Below are positions 42,470 to 52,008 of a stretch of DNA of 64,000 nucleotides, in pieces. Source of the stretch: Salimicrobium flavidum (GTDB taxonomy: Bacteria; Bacillota; Bacilli; Bacillales; Halobacillaceae); assembly GCF_900156645.1 (NCBI RefSeq), contig NZ_FTOC01000004.1, positions 62,001 to 126,000 of the forward strand, given 5' to 3'. Within the stretch, counting starts at the first letter, position 1, and every line of letters begins with the position of its first letter. A program made the translations under genes and the position numbers. The notes beneath the pieces were generated by a model that was not told the DNA's origin, searched no databases, and was given only the letters and a program-made list of their open reading frames with translations.

Positions 42470-42841
42470 GGCTACCCTGAAAATAAATATTCAGGCGGAC
42501 GCTTATCCAGAGGCAACGCTTCAGCCTCCTCGTTTCACTGCGGGGTCTTCAGCTGCCCGAGTTCCCGTCGGAGTCGCCGCCTTTCTCTGCATCCATTCTA
42601 AAAACACATACCATAAACAGCGTTCAAGAATTTTCATAGATCATGGTGCAAACGCCTTTGTATGAACGTCTCTGTTAAAGCCTGTTGTTGATTTAAAAAC
42701 GAAGGGTGGAGACGCCTGCGGGATGAGCATGAACGGAAAATCACCGGAATCGACCGTAGGGAGATTCCGGAAGTTGACGTCATGCCCGCGGCAAGCTTCC
42801 ACCCGTAGAGATGAAAATCAACAAGGAATGATAACAGAGCG
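42470..42841. mobile_element. 372-bp composite MITE-like element (copy M3: repeat modules A and B)
   Basis: Flanked by perfect 8-base duplications TTAATCAT (42462-42469 and 42842-42849). Left part 42470-42677 is module A in the opposite orientation to 20700-20906; right part about 42668-42841 is module B, as in 25121-25295 and 59973-60145. The A/B junction (CGTCTCTGTTAAAG) is the same as in M1. Module B folds as GGGTGGA/TCCACCC, then CCGGAATC/GATTCCGG. Outer ends are GGCTACCC and, inverted, CGCTCTGTTA. No transposase. Confidence 0.8.
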
Positions 42842-42860
42842 TTAATCATAAGTGATTCTT

Positions 42861-43766
42861 CTATTTTTTATTATTTCCGTTTCCAAGTGAGGTCTGGATA
42901 TCTTCCTTGTAAGCGTAAGAGAATAACAATGATACAAGAATTCCTCCTCCGATCAGGTTACCGATACTCGCAGGTACCAGATTGAAGAAAATATATTCAT
43001 ACCATGTATACTGATCCGTAGCAAGGATCCCCATACTGAAATAACCCATGTTGGCAGCACTGTGCTGGAAATTACCCGCGACGAACAAAATGACCGGAAG
43101 AGTCGTACCCAGGATTTTCCCGGTGATATCACGAGCCGCTGTCGCGAGGAACGCTGCCATCCCGATCAACCAGTTGGCTAATATTCCGGATACCAGTATT
43201 TCGAACCATCCCACTACACCATAGTCCATGAACTTCATTTTTTTATCAAGATACATCGCCAGTTCCGTATAGAAAGGATCCGATAGAGAACCCGACATCT
43301 GTATAAGGACGCCGACACCGAATGCGCCGATCATATTGCCGAGATATGTCGCGAACCAGAATTTATAGATGTTGACTTTCATCAATCCGGCCTTGTTGAA
43401 AAGGTAGGAAGGCAAAAGCACATTGACTTCCGTAAATAGTACGGAACCTGAAATGAACACCATGGCGTACCCGGCGGCGAAGCCGAGACCGGACATCAGG
43501 TAAAAGAGTCCTTCCGCTTCGATATCAATCGCAAGTAATATGGAAAAAATGGCACCGAAAGTCATAAACGACCCTGCGGTCAGAGCCAGCAAAAATTGAC
43601 CCGAAGGCTGTTTATTCAAATGATCGCGGCCTTTTTCTCCGAATTCTTCCACTATTTGCGAAGGTATATAAAATTGACGTCCTGGACGGTCAATCTTTTC
43701 TGAAGACCCCTCTGTTTCCTTGTTTTCTTTTTCTTCTTTTGTTTTCATGCTTTCATTATCATCCAT
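42861..43766 (-). CDS. Formate/nitrite transporter family protein
   Basis: A 301-residue FNT channel with a charged N-terminal tail (about 50 residues) and six membrane helices. Core features include AGSFMTFGAIFS, SGSVLFTEVNVLL, FWFATYLGNMIGAF, GILANWLIGMAAFLA and the central pore region GNFQHSAANMGYF with the conserved His. Transports formate, nitrite or related monovalent acids; which one is not resolvable here. ATG at 43766 has GGGGGG seven bases upstream. Confidence 0.85.
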   Translation of the reverse strand: MDDNESMKTKEEKENKETEGSSEKIDRPGRQFYIPSQIVEEFGEKGRDHLNKQPSGQFLLALTAGSFMTFGAIFSILLAIDIEAEGLFYLMSGLGFAAGYAMVFISGSVLFTEVNVLLPSYLFNKAGLMKVNIYKFWFATYLGNMIGAFGVGVLIQMSGSLSDPFYTELAMYLDKKMKFMDYGVVGWFEILVSGILANWLIGMAAFLATAARDITGKILGTTLPVILFVAGNFQHSAANMGYFSMGILATDQYTWYEYIFFNLVPASIGNLIGGGILVSLLFSYAYKEDIQTSLGNGNNKK

Positions 43767-43889
43767 CCTCATCCCCCCGATAACGACCTGTACCCTAACT
43801 TTTTTCTTATTAATCCATAGGCTTACTGTTGCTAACTGAAGTTACTTTCTTTATTCTTTATATTACTACTGAAAAAGGGGGACATTGGC

Positions 43890-44219
43890 GTGAATGAAGT
43901 TATCGGCTATATCGTTATCACTTTGTTTATGGGTGGTCTTATGTATAGTTTGTTTCACCATATTTCCCTTTTCAGCACACTCAAAAATGCATCCGGCAAT
44001 AGTCGTGCACTGCTCGCTGCTTACCTTTCCACAATTGCGATCGCCGGGTTTCTGATTGCCTTTTTATGGAATATCGGTATTTATGCCGGTTTCCTTCCCT
44101 CCTCCGTTATCTCTGGCAGTGTCGCGAACGCAGCCTGTTTCCTGTTTGTCGGTCTCCTGGTCATATCAAAGTTTTTCGTCGCTCCACGCGAACATTTTTC
44201 TCTTACAAAACATGACTAA
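43890..44219 (+). CDS. Three-helix membrane protein of unknown function
   Basis: A 109-residue protein with helices at about 5-22, 42-65 and 78-98. GTG start preceded by AAAGGGGGACATT. Unrecognised. Ends at a strong bidirectional terminator shared with the convergent carboxylase operon. Confidence 0.65.
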   Translation: MNEVIGYIVITLFMGGLMYSLFHHISLFSTLKNASGNSRALLAAYLSTIAIAGFLIAFLWNIGIYAGFLPSSVISGSVANAACFLFVGLLVISKFFVAPREHFSLTKHD

Positions 44220-44238
44220 GAAGAATGTTAAATGAACA

Positions 44239-44279
44239 AAAGACCGCTCCCTGGAAATACGCAGGGAAACGGTCTTTTC
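44239..44279. terminator. Bidirectional terminator at the end of the acyl-CoA operon
   Basis: AGACCG-CTCCCTG pairs with CAGGGAA-CGGTCT around an eight-base loop, with A-rich and T-rich flanks. Serves both the gene at 43890 and the operon ending at 44281. Confidence 0.85.
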
Positions 44280-44280
44280 T

Positions 44281-45810
44281 TTATACAGGGTAAATGCCAT
44301 GTTTACGTTCAGTGAACGAAAAGTTTTTATCTTCATACATATCAAATCTTTTCACAAGTTCATCTCTTAACTGATCAGGCTGGACGATGTCATCGATCAC
44401 CATCTCCGAAGCCAGACGGTAGATGTCGATATTCTCTTTATACTCTTCATGTTTCTCTTTGATAAACGATGGCCGTTCTTCTACCGGGAGTTCCGCGATT
44501 TTGTTCGCATACACGGCATTCACGGCAGCTTCTGGTCCCATTACCGCGATTTGAGCACTCGGTAAGGCTAGGCACGCATCAGGTTCGAATGCCGGACCGG
44601 CCATCGCATAAAGCCCGGCTCCATACGCTTTTCTTACAATGACGGAGATCTTCGGAACCGTCGCCTCACTCATCGCCGCCAGCATCTTGGCTCCGTGACG
44701 GATGATACCTGCCTGCTCGACCCGGGTTCCGATCATGAATCCGGGGATGTCGGCGAGGAAAAGAAGCGGAATGTTGAAGGCATCACATAATTGCATGAAC
44801 TTAGCCGCTTTATCCGCGGAGTCCGGAAAGAGTACTCCTCCCTTGGCTCGAGGCTGATTGGCGATGACTCCCACCGACCTTCCGTCTATCCTGGCCAGAC
44901 CTGTAATCAGTTCGGGAGCGAATTTCTTCTTGATTTCACAGAATGAATCTTCATCAATCAGCCGATTGATCAGTTCATACATATCAAACGGAGCATTCTG
45001 ATTATCGGGGATGAGCTCTTCTACCGATTTTTCGAAAGAAGCGGGCCCCTTCCCTTCTTCGTGCCCGGGCTTGCTTCTGAAATTCGCAGGGAAATAACTT
45101 AAGTAACGACGGGCGAACTGGATCGCTTCTTCTTCATTCTCAGCAAGTACATCGCCGCACCCGGAGACCGAGCAGTGCATATTCGCGCCTCCCATTTCTT
45201 CCAAGGATACCTTTTCTCCGATCACCTTTTCCGCCATGCGCGGGGAGCCGAGGTACATGGAAGCGTTACCGTCCACCATGACGACGATGTCACAGAACGC
45301 CGGTATGTATGCTCCTCCGGCTGCCGATGGTCCGAATAACAGACATACCTGAGGCACGCGTCCGGACATTTTGATCTGGTTATGGAAGATACGCCCGGCC
45401 CCGCGGCGATTCGGGAACATCTCCACCTGGTCGGTAATCCGGGCGCCCGCGGAGTCGACGAGGTACAGCATCGGAATTTCAAGTTTCAGAGCTGTCTCCT
45501 GGATCCGTATGATTTTTTCCACAGTATGCGCGCCCCACGAGCCTGCTTTCACCGTGGAATCATTGGCCATTACACATACTTTCTCTCCATTGATTCGCCC
45601 GATTCCTGTGACGACTCCGTCCGCCGGAAGACCTTTTTCCTGATTATTGGCGAAAAACGCATCCTCGACGTCGATATTATCGTCAAATAGCTTCTCCAGC
45701 CGATCCCGGACGAACATTTTACCCTTCTCTTCATTCTTCTCGTGGTATTTTTCCAGTCCACCGGAAGCTATTTGTTCTTTAGCTTCTTTCAGCCTTTGAT
45801 TCTCTGCCAA
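44281..45810 (-). CDS. Acyl-CoA carboxylase carboxyltransferase subunit (methylcrotonyl-CoA type)
   Basis: A 509-residue biotin-dependent carboxyltransferase equivalent to Bacillus YngE. Crotonase-like halves carry LYLVDSAGARITDQVEMFPNRRGAGRIF, LFGPSAAGGAYIPAFCD and LFLADIPGFMIGTRVEQAGIIRHGAKMLAA, VRKAYGAGLYAMAGPAFEPDA. Works with the biotin carboxylase (47742-49088) and biotin carrier (47530-47739) in the same operon. Gene order and HMG-CoA lyase point to methylcrotonyl-CoA as substrate, rather than propionyl-CoA. Confidence 0.88.
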   Translation of the reverse strand: MAENQRLKEAKEQIASGGLEKYHEKNEEKGKMFVRDRLEKLFDDNIDVEDAFFANNQEKGLPADGVVTGIGRINGEKVCVMANDSTVKAGSWGAHTVEKIIRIQETALKLEIPMLYLVDSAGARITDQVEMFPNRRGAGRIFHNQIKMSGRVPQVCLLFGPSAAGGAYIPAFCDIVVMVDGNASMYLGSPRMAEKVIGEKVSLEEMGGANMHCSVSGCGDVLAENEEEAIQFARRYLSYFPANFRSKPGHEEGKGPASFEKSVEELIPDNQNAPFDMYELINRLIDEDSFCEIKKKFAPELITGLARIDGRSVGVIANQPRAKGGVLFPDSADKAAKFMQLCDAFNIPLLFLADIPGFMIGTRVEQAGIIRHGAKMLAAMSEATVPKISVIVRKAYGAGLYAMAGPAFEPDACLALPSAQIAVMGPEAAVNAVYANKIAELPVEERPSFIKEKHEEYKENIDIYRLASEMVIDDIVQPDQLRDELVKRFDMYEDKNFSFTERKHGIYPV

Positions 45811-45823
45811 TTGTACTCCTCCT

Positions 45824-46606
45824 TCATTCTCCTCTGTAGTGAGGCTTCCGTTTTTCAGAAAAAGCCTGCAACCCTTCTTTCCGGTCTTTTGTCGGTATGG
45901 TTCTTCTATATGAGTCGCTTTCCTTCTTCAAACCTTCTTCAAGACTTTTTTCGATCCCGGAATCTATCGCTGTTTTCGCTTCCCGTATTGCTATCGGTCC
46001 ATTTCGTGCTATCGTCCCTGCAAGCTCGAGTGCCTCGTCCATAAGGAACTGAGGGTCATGCATATACTCTGCAATTCCAAGGCTATAAGCCCGCTCCGCC
46101 TCTACCGGTCTCGCCGTGTAGATCATCGCTTTCGCATTTCCTTTTCCTATCAGCCGGGATAGCCGTTGTGTTCCGCCTGCTCCAGGGATGATCGCGAGCG
46201 ATGTTTCCGTCAGACCGACACGGGTGACAGAACTGATCATACGCAAGTCACAGGCAAGAGCGAGTTCCAGTCCTCCTCCGAACGCCACACCGTTCATCAC
46301 GGCGATGACAGGCACAGGGAGCGCCTCGACCATTTTCACCGTATCGCCTATTTTTTCCACCGTCTCTATGACTTCCTCATCGTCCATCCCTTTTCTCTCT
46401 TTCAGATCGGCTCCGGCACAAAAGGCTTTGGCTCCACTGCCTGTAAGCAAAACGACTCGAACGTTTCTGTCACTTTCTATGAATTTCACCGCTTCCTGAA
46501 GTTCATCAAGCATCTGATGCGAAAGCGAGTTCGCTGCGTCCGGCCGGTTCAGTGTCACAATCACTGCATACTCATCAGCTCTATCTATCGTCACTGTCTT
46601 CGCCAT
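45824..46606 (-). CDS. Enoyl-CoA hydratase / methylglutaconyl-CoA hydratase-like
   Basis: A 260-residue crotonase-fold protein equivalent to YngF. Oxyanion-hole segments KAFCAGADLKERKG and NGVAFGGGLELALACDLR are intact, with catalytic glutamates in TETSLAIIPGAGGTQRLSR. In the leucine pathway it would hydrate 3-methylglutaconyl-CoA to HMG-CoA. ATG at 46606 has AGGAGG seven bases upstream. Confidence 0.88.
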   Translation of the reverse strand: MAKTVTIDRADEYAVIVTLNRPDAANSLSHQMLDELQEAVKFIESDRNVRVVLLTGSGAKAFCAGADLKERKGMDDEEVIETVEKIGDTVKMVEALPVPVIAVMNGVAFGGGLELALACDLRMISSVTRVGLTETSLAIIPGAGGTQRLSRLIGKGNAKAMIYTARPVEAERAYSLGIAEYMHDPQFLMDEALELAGTIARNGPIAIREAKTAIDSGIEKSLEEGLKKESDSYRRTIPTKDRKEGLQAFSEKRKPHYRGE

Positions 46607-46609
46607 CAC

Positions 46610-47518
46610 TCATCCTCCTTTCCTATTCGCTATCTGAACCCGGTGGCTCGGAAGCTCTCCGTGCACCTTTTCCTGGATGTAGGCGGCTGCGTCCGCCAGC
46701 TTTTCTTCATCAATCCCGGTCTCGATTCCCATTCGTGAAAGCATGTGCACAAGATCGTCGGTGGCGAGATTCCCGCTAGCGCCTTCTGCATAGGGACAGC
46801 CTCCAAGGCCGCCTAACGAACTGTCAAAAATCGTGATGCCGTGATTGAGCGACACGAGAACGTTAGCCAGGGCCATTCCCGACGTATTATGAAAATGCAT
46901 GGCTGTTCTGGAAAAGGGCAGGCGTCCGCTCATCGCTGTAAGAAATTCGTCGACTTGTTTCGGATCTGCCACTCCGATCGTGTCTCCGAGCGATAGCTCA
47001 TCAATTCCCATTTCCAACAGACGTTCACTTACACGGAAGACCGCTTCCGGATCTATGTCCCCCTCATAAGGACAGCCGAAGACCGTAGATACGTAGCCCC
47101 TTACTGTTTTTCCGGCCTGTTTCGCTTCCTGTACGACTTCTTCCAATACAGGGTACGTTTCTGTAATCGATTTGTTTATATTCTTCTGATTATGTGTTTC
47201 ACTTGCGGACATGAACACACTGACTTCATCCACGTTCTTCTCTATAGCAGCCCCCAGCCCTTTGCGGTTGGGCACGAGAGCTGCATACGTCACACCCGGA
47301 TCACGACGGATCGCTCCAGCGACTTCCCGCGCATCCTTCAGTTGCGGGATCCATTTCGGATGGACGAAAGAAGAAATTTCGATATAGCGGAGTCCTGTTT
47401 CTGATAAGCGGTTGATCCACTCGACTTTATCAGCAGTCGCCACTTCTTCCGATTGATTCTGCAAACCATCGCGCGGACCGACTTCCCTTATCGTTACCTG
47501 TTTCGGCAATTGCAGCAT
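46610..47518 (-). CDS. Hydroxymethylglutaryl-CoA lyase
   Basis: A 302-residue TIM-barrel lyase equivalent to YngG. Motifs: IREVGPRDGLQNQ, EISSFVHPKWIPQL, MSASETHNQKNIN, RGYVSTVFGCPYEGD, MHFHNTSGMALAN (metal-binding His) and the catalytic Cys loop GLGGCPYAEGASGNLATDDLV. Splits HMG-CoA to acetyl-CoA and acetoacetate. Confidence 0.92.
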   Translation of the reverse strand: MLQLPKQVTIREVGPRDGLQNQSEEVATADKVEWINRLSETGLRYIEISSFVHPKWIPQLKDAREVAGAIRRDPGVTYAALVPNRKGLGAAIEKNVDEVSVFMSASETHNQKNINKSITETYPVLEEVVQEAKQAGKTVRGYVSTVFGCPYEGDIDPEAVFRVSERLLEMGIDELSLGDTIGVADPKQVDEFLTAMSGRLPFSRTAMHFHNTSGMALANVLVSLNHGITIFDSSLGGLGGCPYAEGASGNLATDDLVHMLSRMGIETGIDEEKLADAAAYIQEKVHGELPSHRVQIANRKGG

Positions 47519-47529
47519 AAGCGCCTCCC

Positions 47530-47739
47530 CTATTCCAATATGGCCAGAATATCTCCTTCATTTACGAAATCCCCTTCAGCTACTTTCACTTCCGTCACTT
47601 TCCCTGTCATTTCAGCAGGAATCGGTATCTCCATTTTCATCGATTCGAGAATAGCTACATCTTCTCCCTGGTTGATTTCATCTCCCTGTGATACGTTCAT
47701 TTTCCATACACTTCCTGCCATCGATGCTTTCACTTCCAT
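47530..47739 (-). CDS. Biotin carboxyl carrier protein (biotin/lipoyl domain)
   Basis: A 69-residue single-domain carrier equivalent to YngHB, with the biotinylated lysine in ILESMKMEIPIPAE. ATG at 47739 is used; a TTG at 47745 overlapping the carboxylase stop (TTGA) is an alternative with shorter spacing to AAGGAGG. It carries carboxylated biotin between the carboxylase and the carboxyltransferase. Confidence 0.9.
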   Translation of the reverse strand: MEVKASMAGSVWKMNVSQGDEINQGEDVAILESMKMEIPIPAEMTGKVTEVKVAEGDFVNEGDILAILE

Positions 47740-47741
47740 CT

Positions 47742-49088
47742 TCAACGTCCTCCTTTATAGTATTTTTCTACAAATGATGTTTTCGTTTCTCCGTCTTTGA
47801 ACTTTTCATGGCTCACAACCTTCTCAAGCATCGGAATGTTCGTTTTGATGCCTTCAATGTGGAAGGATTCTAATGCTTCCTTCATTCTTTCGATAGCCTC
47901 ATTCCGATCTTTCCCGGTGGTTATAAGCTTTGCTATCATCGGATCATAAAACGGGGTGACTTCCGAAGTGCCATGTACTGCTGATTCCAGTCGTATACCT
48001 TCTCCTTCCGGAAATCGGGCCTCCGTTATTTTGCCGGGAGAAGGGAAGAAGTTGTCCGGATCTTCAGCATAAATACGTACTTCAATCGCGTGACCGTTGA
48101 TTTCAAGTTCTTCCTGAGTCAGTTCCAGTCGTTCTCCACTCGCTACCCGCAGCTGCTGTTCCACGAGGTCCACACCGGTGATTTCTTCTGTGACCGGGTG
48201 TTCGACTTGAAGTCGGGTATTCATTTCAAGGAAATAGAAGTTTTCGTCGTCGTCTACGAGAAATTCGATCGTACCGGCGTTCTCATAACCGAGAGCCCGA
48301 ACCGCTTTCAGTGCGGCTTCCCCCATTTTCTGGCGAGTCTTTTCCGTCAATACAGGGGAAGGGGCTTCCTCGACCACTTTTTGATGGCGCCGTTGAATCG
48401 AACATTCCCGTTCGAATAAATGAACAGCATTACCGTGAGCGTCAGCTAGCACCTGGATTTCGATATGCCTCGGTTCTTCGATCACTTTTTCGAGAAACAT
48501 CGTTCCATTCCCGAAAAAGGAAGCAGCTCTCTTCTGATTTCCTTCGAATGCTTTCTCAAGCTCCTCAGGGGAATAGACCGCCTGCATACCGATCCCCCCG
48601 CCACCGGCTGAGGCTTTCAACATGACCGGATACCCGAAGTCTTCTGCAATCCGCTTCGCTTCTTCTGCATCTGCGACGGCTTCTTCCGTACCAGGAATCA
48701 CCGGAACCCCCGCTGCTGTCATCTCTTTTCGTGCGGCGATTTTGTCCCCCATCATTCCCATAACGTCCGAAGTCGGCCCTATGAACACGAACCCTGCTTC
48801 CTTCGTCTTCAATGCGAATTCCGGATTTTCACTCATCAGACCGTATCCCGGATGCACCGCTTCTGCTCCACTCTCTTTTGCGATTTCGAGTATCTTTTCC
48901 ATATTCAAATACGATTCTTTCACCGGCGGCTTACCGATAAGATAAGCCTCATCCGCTTCCTCGACGAACAGACCATTGCTGTCCGCTTCCGAATAGACAG
49001 CGACCGTACGGACGCCGAGCCGCTTACAGCTGCGGATGATCCGCGAAGCGATTTCGCCACGATTGGCGATCAGAATTTTCTCAAACAT
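47742..49088 (-). CDS. Biotin carboxylase subunit
   Basis: A 448-residue ATP-grasp carboxylase equivalent to YngH. MFEKILIANRGEIASRIIRSCKRLG begins the pre-ATP-grasp domain; ATP-binding KASAGGGGIGM, IEEPRHIEIQVLAD, ECSIQRRHQKVVEEAPS and FLEMNTRLQVEHPVTEEITGVDLV follow. ATG at 49088 is used, preceded by AAAGGATGGG. Carboxylates the biotin carrier encoded immediately downstream. Confidence 0.92.
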   Translation of the reverse strand: MFEKILIANRGEIASRIIRSCKRLGVRTVAVYSEADSNGLFVEEADEAYLIGKPPVKESYLNMEKILEIAKESGAEAVHPGYGLMSENPEFALKTKEAGFVFIGPTSDVMGMMGDKIAARKEMTAAGVPVIPGTEEAVADAEEAKRIAEDFGYPVMLKASAGGGGIGMQAVYSPEELEKAFEGNQKRAASFFGNGTMFLEKVIEEPRHIEIQVLADAHGNAVHLFERECSIQRRHQKVVEEAPSPVLTEKTRQKMGEAALKAVRALGYENAGTIEFLVDDDENFYFLEMNTRLQVEHPVTEEITGVDLVEQQLRVASGERLELTQEELEINGHAIEVRIYAEDPDNFFPSPGKITEARFPEGEGIRLESAVHGTSEVTPFYDPMIAKLITTGKDRNEAIERMKEALESFHIEGIKTNIPMLEKVVSHEKFKDGETKTSFVEKYYKGGR

Positions 49089-49107
49089 CACTAATCCCAT
49101 CCTTTTT

Positions 49108-50742
49108 TCAGTCTCCGACTATCTCAATTGCCGCTTCCCTCAGTTTGAATTTTTGTATTTTGCCGCTGGCGGTCATCGGGTATTCTTCCGTGAAAGAGAT
49201 ATGGGCAGGGATTTTATGTTTGGAAATCGCTCCTTCACAAAAGCCCCGGATATCCTCCTCTGTCGCATCCGCTCCCTCTTTCGGGATGACCCAGGCCATG
49301 ATCTTTTCCCCGTATGTGGCATCAGGGATGCCGATGACCTGCACGTCTAACACAGCCGGATGCTGATACAGAAACTCTTCGATCTCTCTCGGGTAAATAT
49401 TCTCTCCGCCACGGATGATCATGTCTTTCATACGCCCGGTAATTTCTACATACCCCTCTTCATCCATGATGGCGATATCTCCTGTGTGGAGCCATCCCTC
49501 CGGATCGATCGCCGTCTCGGTCGCTTCCGCATTTTTATAATACCCTTCCATCACCAGATACCCCCGGGTACAAAGTTCTCCGGGCATACCGTATTCCGCT
49601 TCTTCTCCTGTTGATGGGTCGATCACTTTCACTTCCACATTCGGGTGGGCCCGGCCCACACTCCTCACGCGGATATCGACCGGATCATCCGGCCGCGTCT
49701 GCGTAATGACCGGGGAAGATTCGGTCTGTCCATAGGCGATAGTCACTTCCTCTGCTCCCATGTCCTTGATGACGCTCTTCATGACTTCCATCGGGCATGT
49801 CGAGCCTGCCATGATACCTGTACGAAGCGTCGTCGGTTTCAAGGATTCGAAGTCCGGGTGATTCAACTCGGCGATGAACATCGTCGGTACCCCGTGCAGG
49901 GCGGTGCACGATTCATCTTTCACCGCCTGCAACACCAGTTTCGGATCGAACTGCTCAAGCACGACCATCGTCGCTCCTTTTGCCACAGTAGCGATGGTTC
50001 CCATCACACATCCGAAACAGTGGAAAAGAGGGACCGGGACACATAATCGATCTTCGCTCGTCATATTCATACAATCCGCCACTTGATTTGCGTTGTTCAC
50101 AATGTTGTAGTGACTGAGCATGACCCCTTTCGGAAAACCGGTCGTCCCTGAGGTGTACTGCATGTTGATAACGTCTTTATAGGAGAGAGTGTGCTCCCGT
50201 TCTTCGAGCTCTTCATCCGTCACAGCTTTCCCTTTGTCGATGACGTCTTGCCACGTGTAACAACCCGGATATTCCCCTTCACCAAGCACCACGACATTTC
50301 TTAACGCAGGAAGTCGCTCGCTTTTCAGCCCGCCTTTTTCCGAATGTTCCAGTTCCGGGCAAATCTCCTTCAGAACCTCGAGATAGGAAGTTCCTTTGAA
50401 GGACTCCGCCATAATGAGCGTTTCCGTATCAGATTGACGGAGAAGATACTCCAGTTCTTTCGCCCTATAGCTCGTATTGACCGTAACCAGCACTCCGCCC
50501 ATCTTTCCGGAAGCGAATTGAGCCGCCAGCCACTCCGGCTTGTTGTCGGACCATACTGCGAAATGATCCCCTTTACGGGTGCCTAGCGCCATCAGCCCTT
50601 TCGCTACATCATCCGTCCATTCATCAAGGTCTCGATATGTGCCGCGAAGACCGCGCTCCGGGAACACAAACGCTTCCTTTTCCGGATGCGCTTCAGCTTT
50701 TTGCCTCAGCAATTCGCCCATCGTAACTTGTAACAACGACAT
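49108..50742 (-). CDS. AMP-dependent acyl-CoA synthetase
   Basis: A 544-residue ANL ligase equivalent to YngI. P-loop MQYTSGTTGFPKGVMLSH, YGQTESSPVITQT, WLHTGDIAIMDEEGYVEITGRMKDMIIRGGENIYPREIEEFL and the C-terminal lysine in MTASGKIQKFKLRE are complete. Activates a fatty or branched-chain acid to its CoA ester ahead of the dehydrogenase. Substrate chain length unknown. Confidence 0.88.
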   Translation of the reverse strand: MSLLQVTMGELLRQKAEAHPEKEAFVFPERGLRGTYRDLDEWTDDVAKGLMALGTRKGDHFAVWSDNKPEWLAAQFASGKMGGVLVTVNTSYRAKELEYLLRQSDTETLIMAESFKGTSYLEVLKEICPELEHSEKGGLKSERLPALRNVVVLGEGEYPGCYTWQDVIDKGKAVTDEELEEREHTLSYKDVINMQYTSGTTGFPKGVMLSHYNIVNNANQVADCMNMTSEDRLCVPVPLFHCFGCVMGTIATVAKGATMVVLEQFDPKLVLQAVKDESCTALHGVPTMFIAELNHPDFESLKPTTLRTGIMAGSTCPMEVMKSVIKDMGAEEVTIAYGQTESSPVITQTRPDDPVDIRVRSVGRAHPNVEVKVIDPSTGEEAEYGMPGELCTRGYLVMEGYYKNAEATETAIDPEGWLHTGDIAIMDEEGYVEITGRMKDMIIRGGENIYPREIEEFLYQHPAVLDVQVIGIPDATYGEKIMAWVIPKEGADATEEDIRGFCEGAISKHKIPAHISFTEEYPMTASGKIQKFKLREAAIEIVGD

Positions 50743-50764
50743 CAGAATCCCTCCTTTCTTGTGT

Positions 50765-51907
50765 TTAACAACCGAGCTGGCGGGCGATGATCATACGCTG
50801 TATTTCAGAAGTCCCTTCGCCTATTTCAAGAAGTTTGGCGTCACGCAAGTATCTTTCCACTTCGTATTCCCTCATATAGCCGTAACCTCCGTGAATCTGG
50901 ATGGCCTGATTGGCGGAACGGAACGCCGTCTCGGAAGCGAATAGCTTGGCGTAAGCCGATTCTTTCGTGAACGGTTTCCCTTGATCTTTCAGCCAGGCTG
51001 CTTTCATAACCATGTTTCGGGCTAATTCGACTTCCATAGCCATGTCCGCAAGTTTGAACTGGATCGCCTGGAACTTCGAAATCGACTGACCGAACTGCTG
51101 GCGTTCTTTCGAATAAGCGAGCGCGCGGTCGAGAGAAGCCTGTGCCACCCCGACAGCTAGCGCTGCAATCGAAATCCGTCCACCATCCAGCGTGTGAAGG
51201 AACTGGCCGAATCCCTTCTCCGGGTCGCCGAGAATATTCTCTTTCGGTACTTTCACATCCTCGAGCACGATCTCACATGTGTTCGATCCACGGACGCCCA
51301 TCTTGTCATACGGACTGGTGATCTTCATGCCGGGAGTATCTTTGGGCACAATGAAAGCGGAAATGATGTTTTTCCCGTCATCCCTTTTTCCGGAAACAGC
51401 GGTTACAGTGATCGAGCGGGCATACTCGGCGTTGGTGATCCAGCATTTTTCGCCGTTCAGGATATAATGATCCCCTTCGAGAACTGCTTTCGTCTGCGTA
51501 CCGCCGGCATCAGATCCCGCGTTCGGTTCTGTGAGACCGAAAGATCCAAGACTTTCTCCTTTAGCGAGAGGGATGAGAAATTCCTGTTTCTGCTCTTCCG
51601 TTCCGAAGTAATAAATCGGGCTGGCCCCGAGAGACACAGCAGCTGCGTAACTGAGACCAGTCGAACCGCAGACGCGCCCGATCTCCTCGACCGCTAAAGC
51701 ATAAGTGATCGTATCGCCACCACTCCCCCCGTATTTCTCAGGAAACGGAATGCCAAGCATCCCGAGTTTCCCCATCTCCTTGAACAGATCGTCCGGAAAA
51801 TCTGAATGCTTATCGATATCTACAGCTCTCGGAGCGATTTTTTCTTCAGCGAAATCTCGGACCATTTTCCTCGTCATTTCCTGTTCTTTCGTCAGTTCAA
51901 AATTCAT
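50765..51907 (-). CDS. Acyl-CoA dehydrogenase (isovaleryl/short-chain type)
   Basis: A 380-residue FAD flavoenzyme equivalent to YngJ, the first structural gene of the operon. Signatures: [57 protein letters not shown] and [23 protein letters not shown]. The catalytic base appears to be the Glu in [10 protein letters not shown], the position used by short/medium-chain enzymes rather than isovaleryl-CoA dehydrogenase, so a branched or short-chain acyl-CoA is possible. AAGGAGGAAAT precedes the ATG. Confidence 0.9.
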   Translation of the reverse strand: MNFELTKEQEMTRKMVRDFAEEKIAPRAVDIDKHSDFPDDLFKEMGKLGMLGIPFPEKYGGSGGDTITYALAVEEIGRVCGSTGLSYAAAVSLGASPIYYFGTEEQKQEFLIPLAKGESLGSFGLTEPNAGSDAGGTQTKAVLEGDHYILNGEKCWITNAEYARSITVTAVSGKRDDGKNIISAFIVPKDTPGMKITSPYDKMGVRGSNTCEIVLEDVKVPKENILGDPEKGFGQFLHTLDGGRISIAALAVGVAQASLDRALAYSKERQQFGQSISKFQAIQFKLADMAMEVELARNMVMKAAWLKDQGKPFTKESAYAKLFASETAFRSANQAIQIHGGYGYMREYEVERYLRDAKLLEIGEGTSEIQRMIIARQLGC

Positions 51908-51932
51908 TGATTTCCTCCTTTAATCTTGTAAG

Positions 51933-51950
51933 ACCGACTGGTTGGTCGGT
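51933..51950. promoter_or_regulatory. Probable TetR operator
   Basis: ACCGAC-N6-GTCGGT, a 6-6-6 inverted repeat, 26 bases before the acyl-CoA dehydrogenase start and within the 100-base gap after the TetR gene. Similar palindromes control fatty-acid and branched-chain acyl-CoA genes under TetR-type regulators. Likely bound by the product of 52009-52596. Confidence 0.6.
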
Positions 51951-52008
51951 GAATGACGGACGACTTTGAAACCGCTTACTTTTTATCGTAAAAAAAATTC
52001 GTTTCTTG

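Noticed and set aside
42634-42849. Small frames within the MITE-like elements (also near 25097-25640 and 59980-60174) with a shared YGWKLAAGMT-like peptide
   Set aside because: The similarity comes from the DNA repeat. The frames lie in hairpin sequence, lack ribosome sites and change frame between copies.
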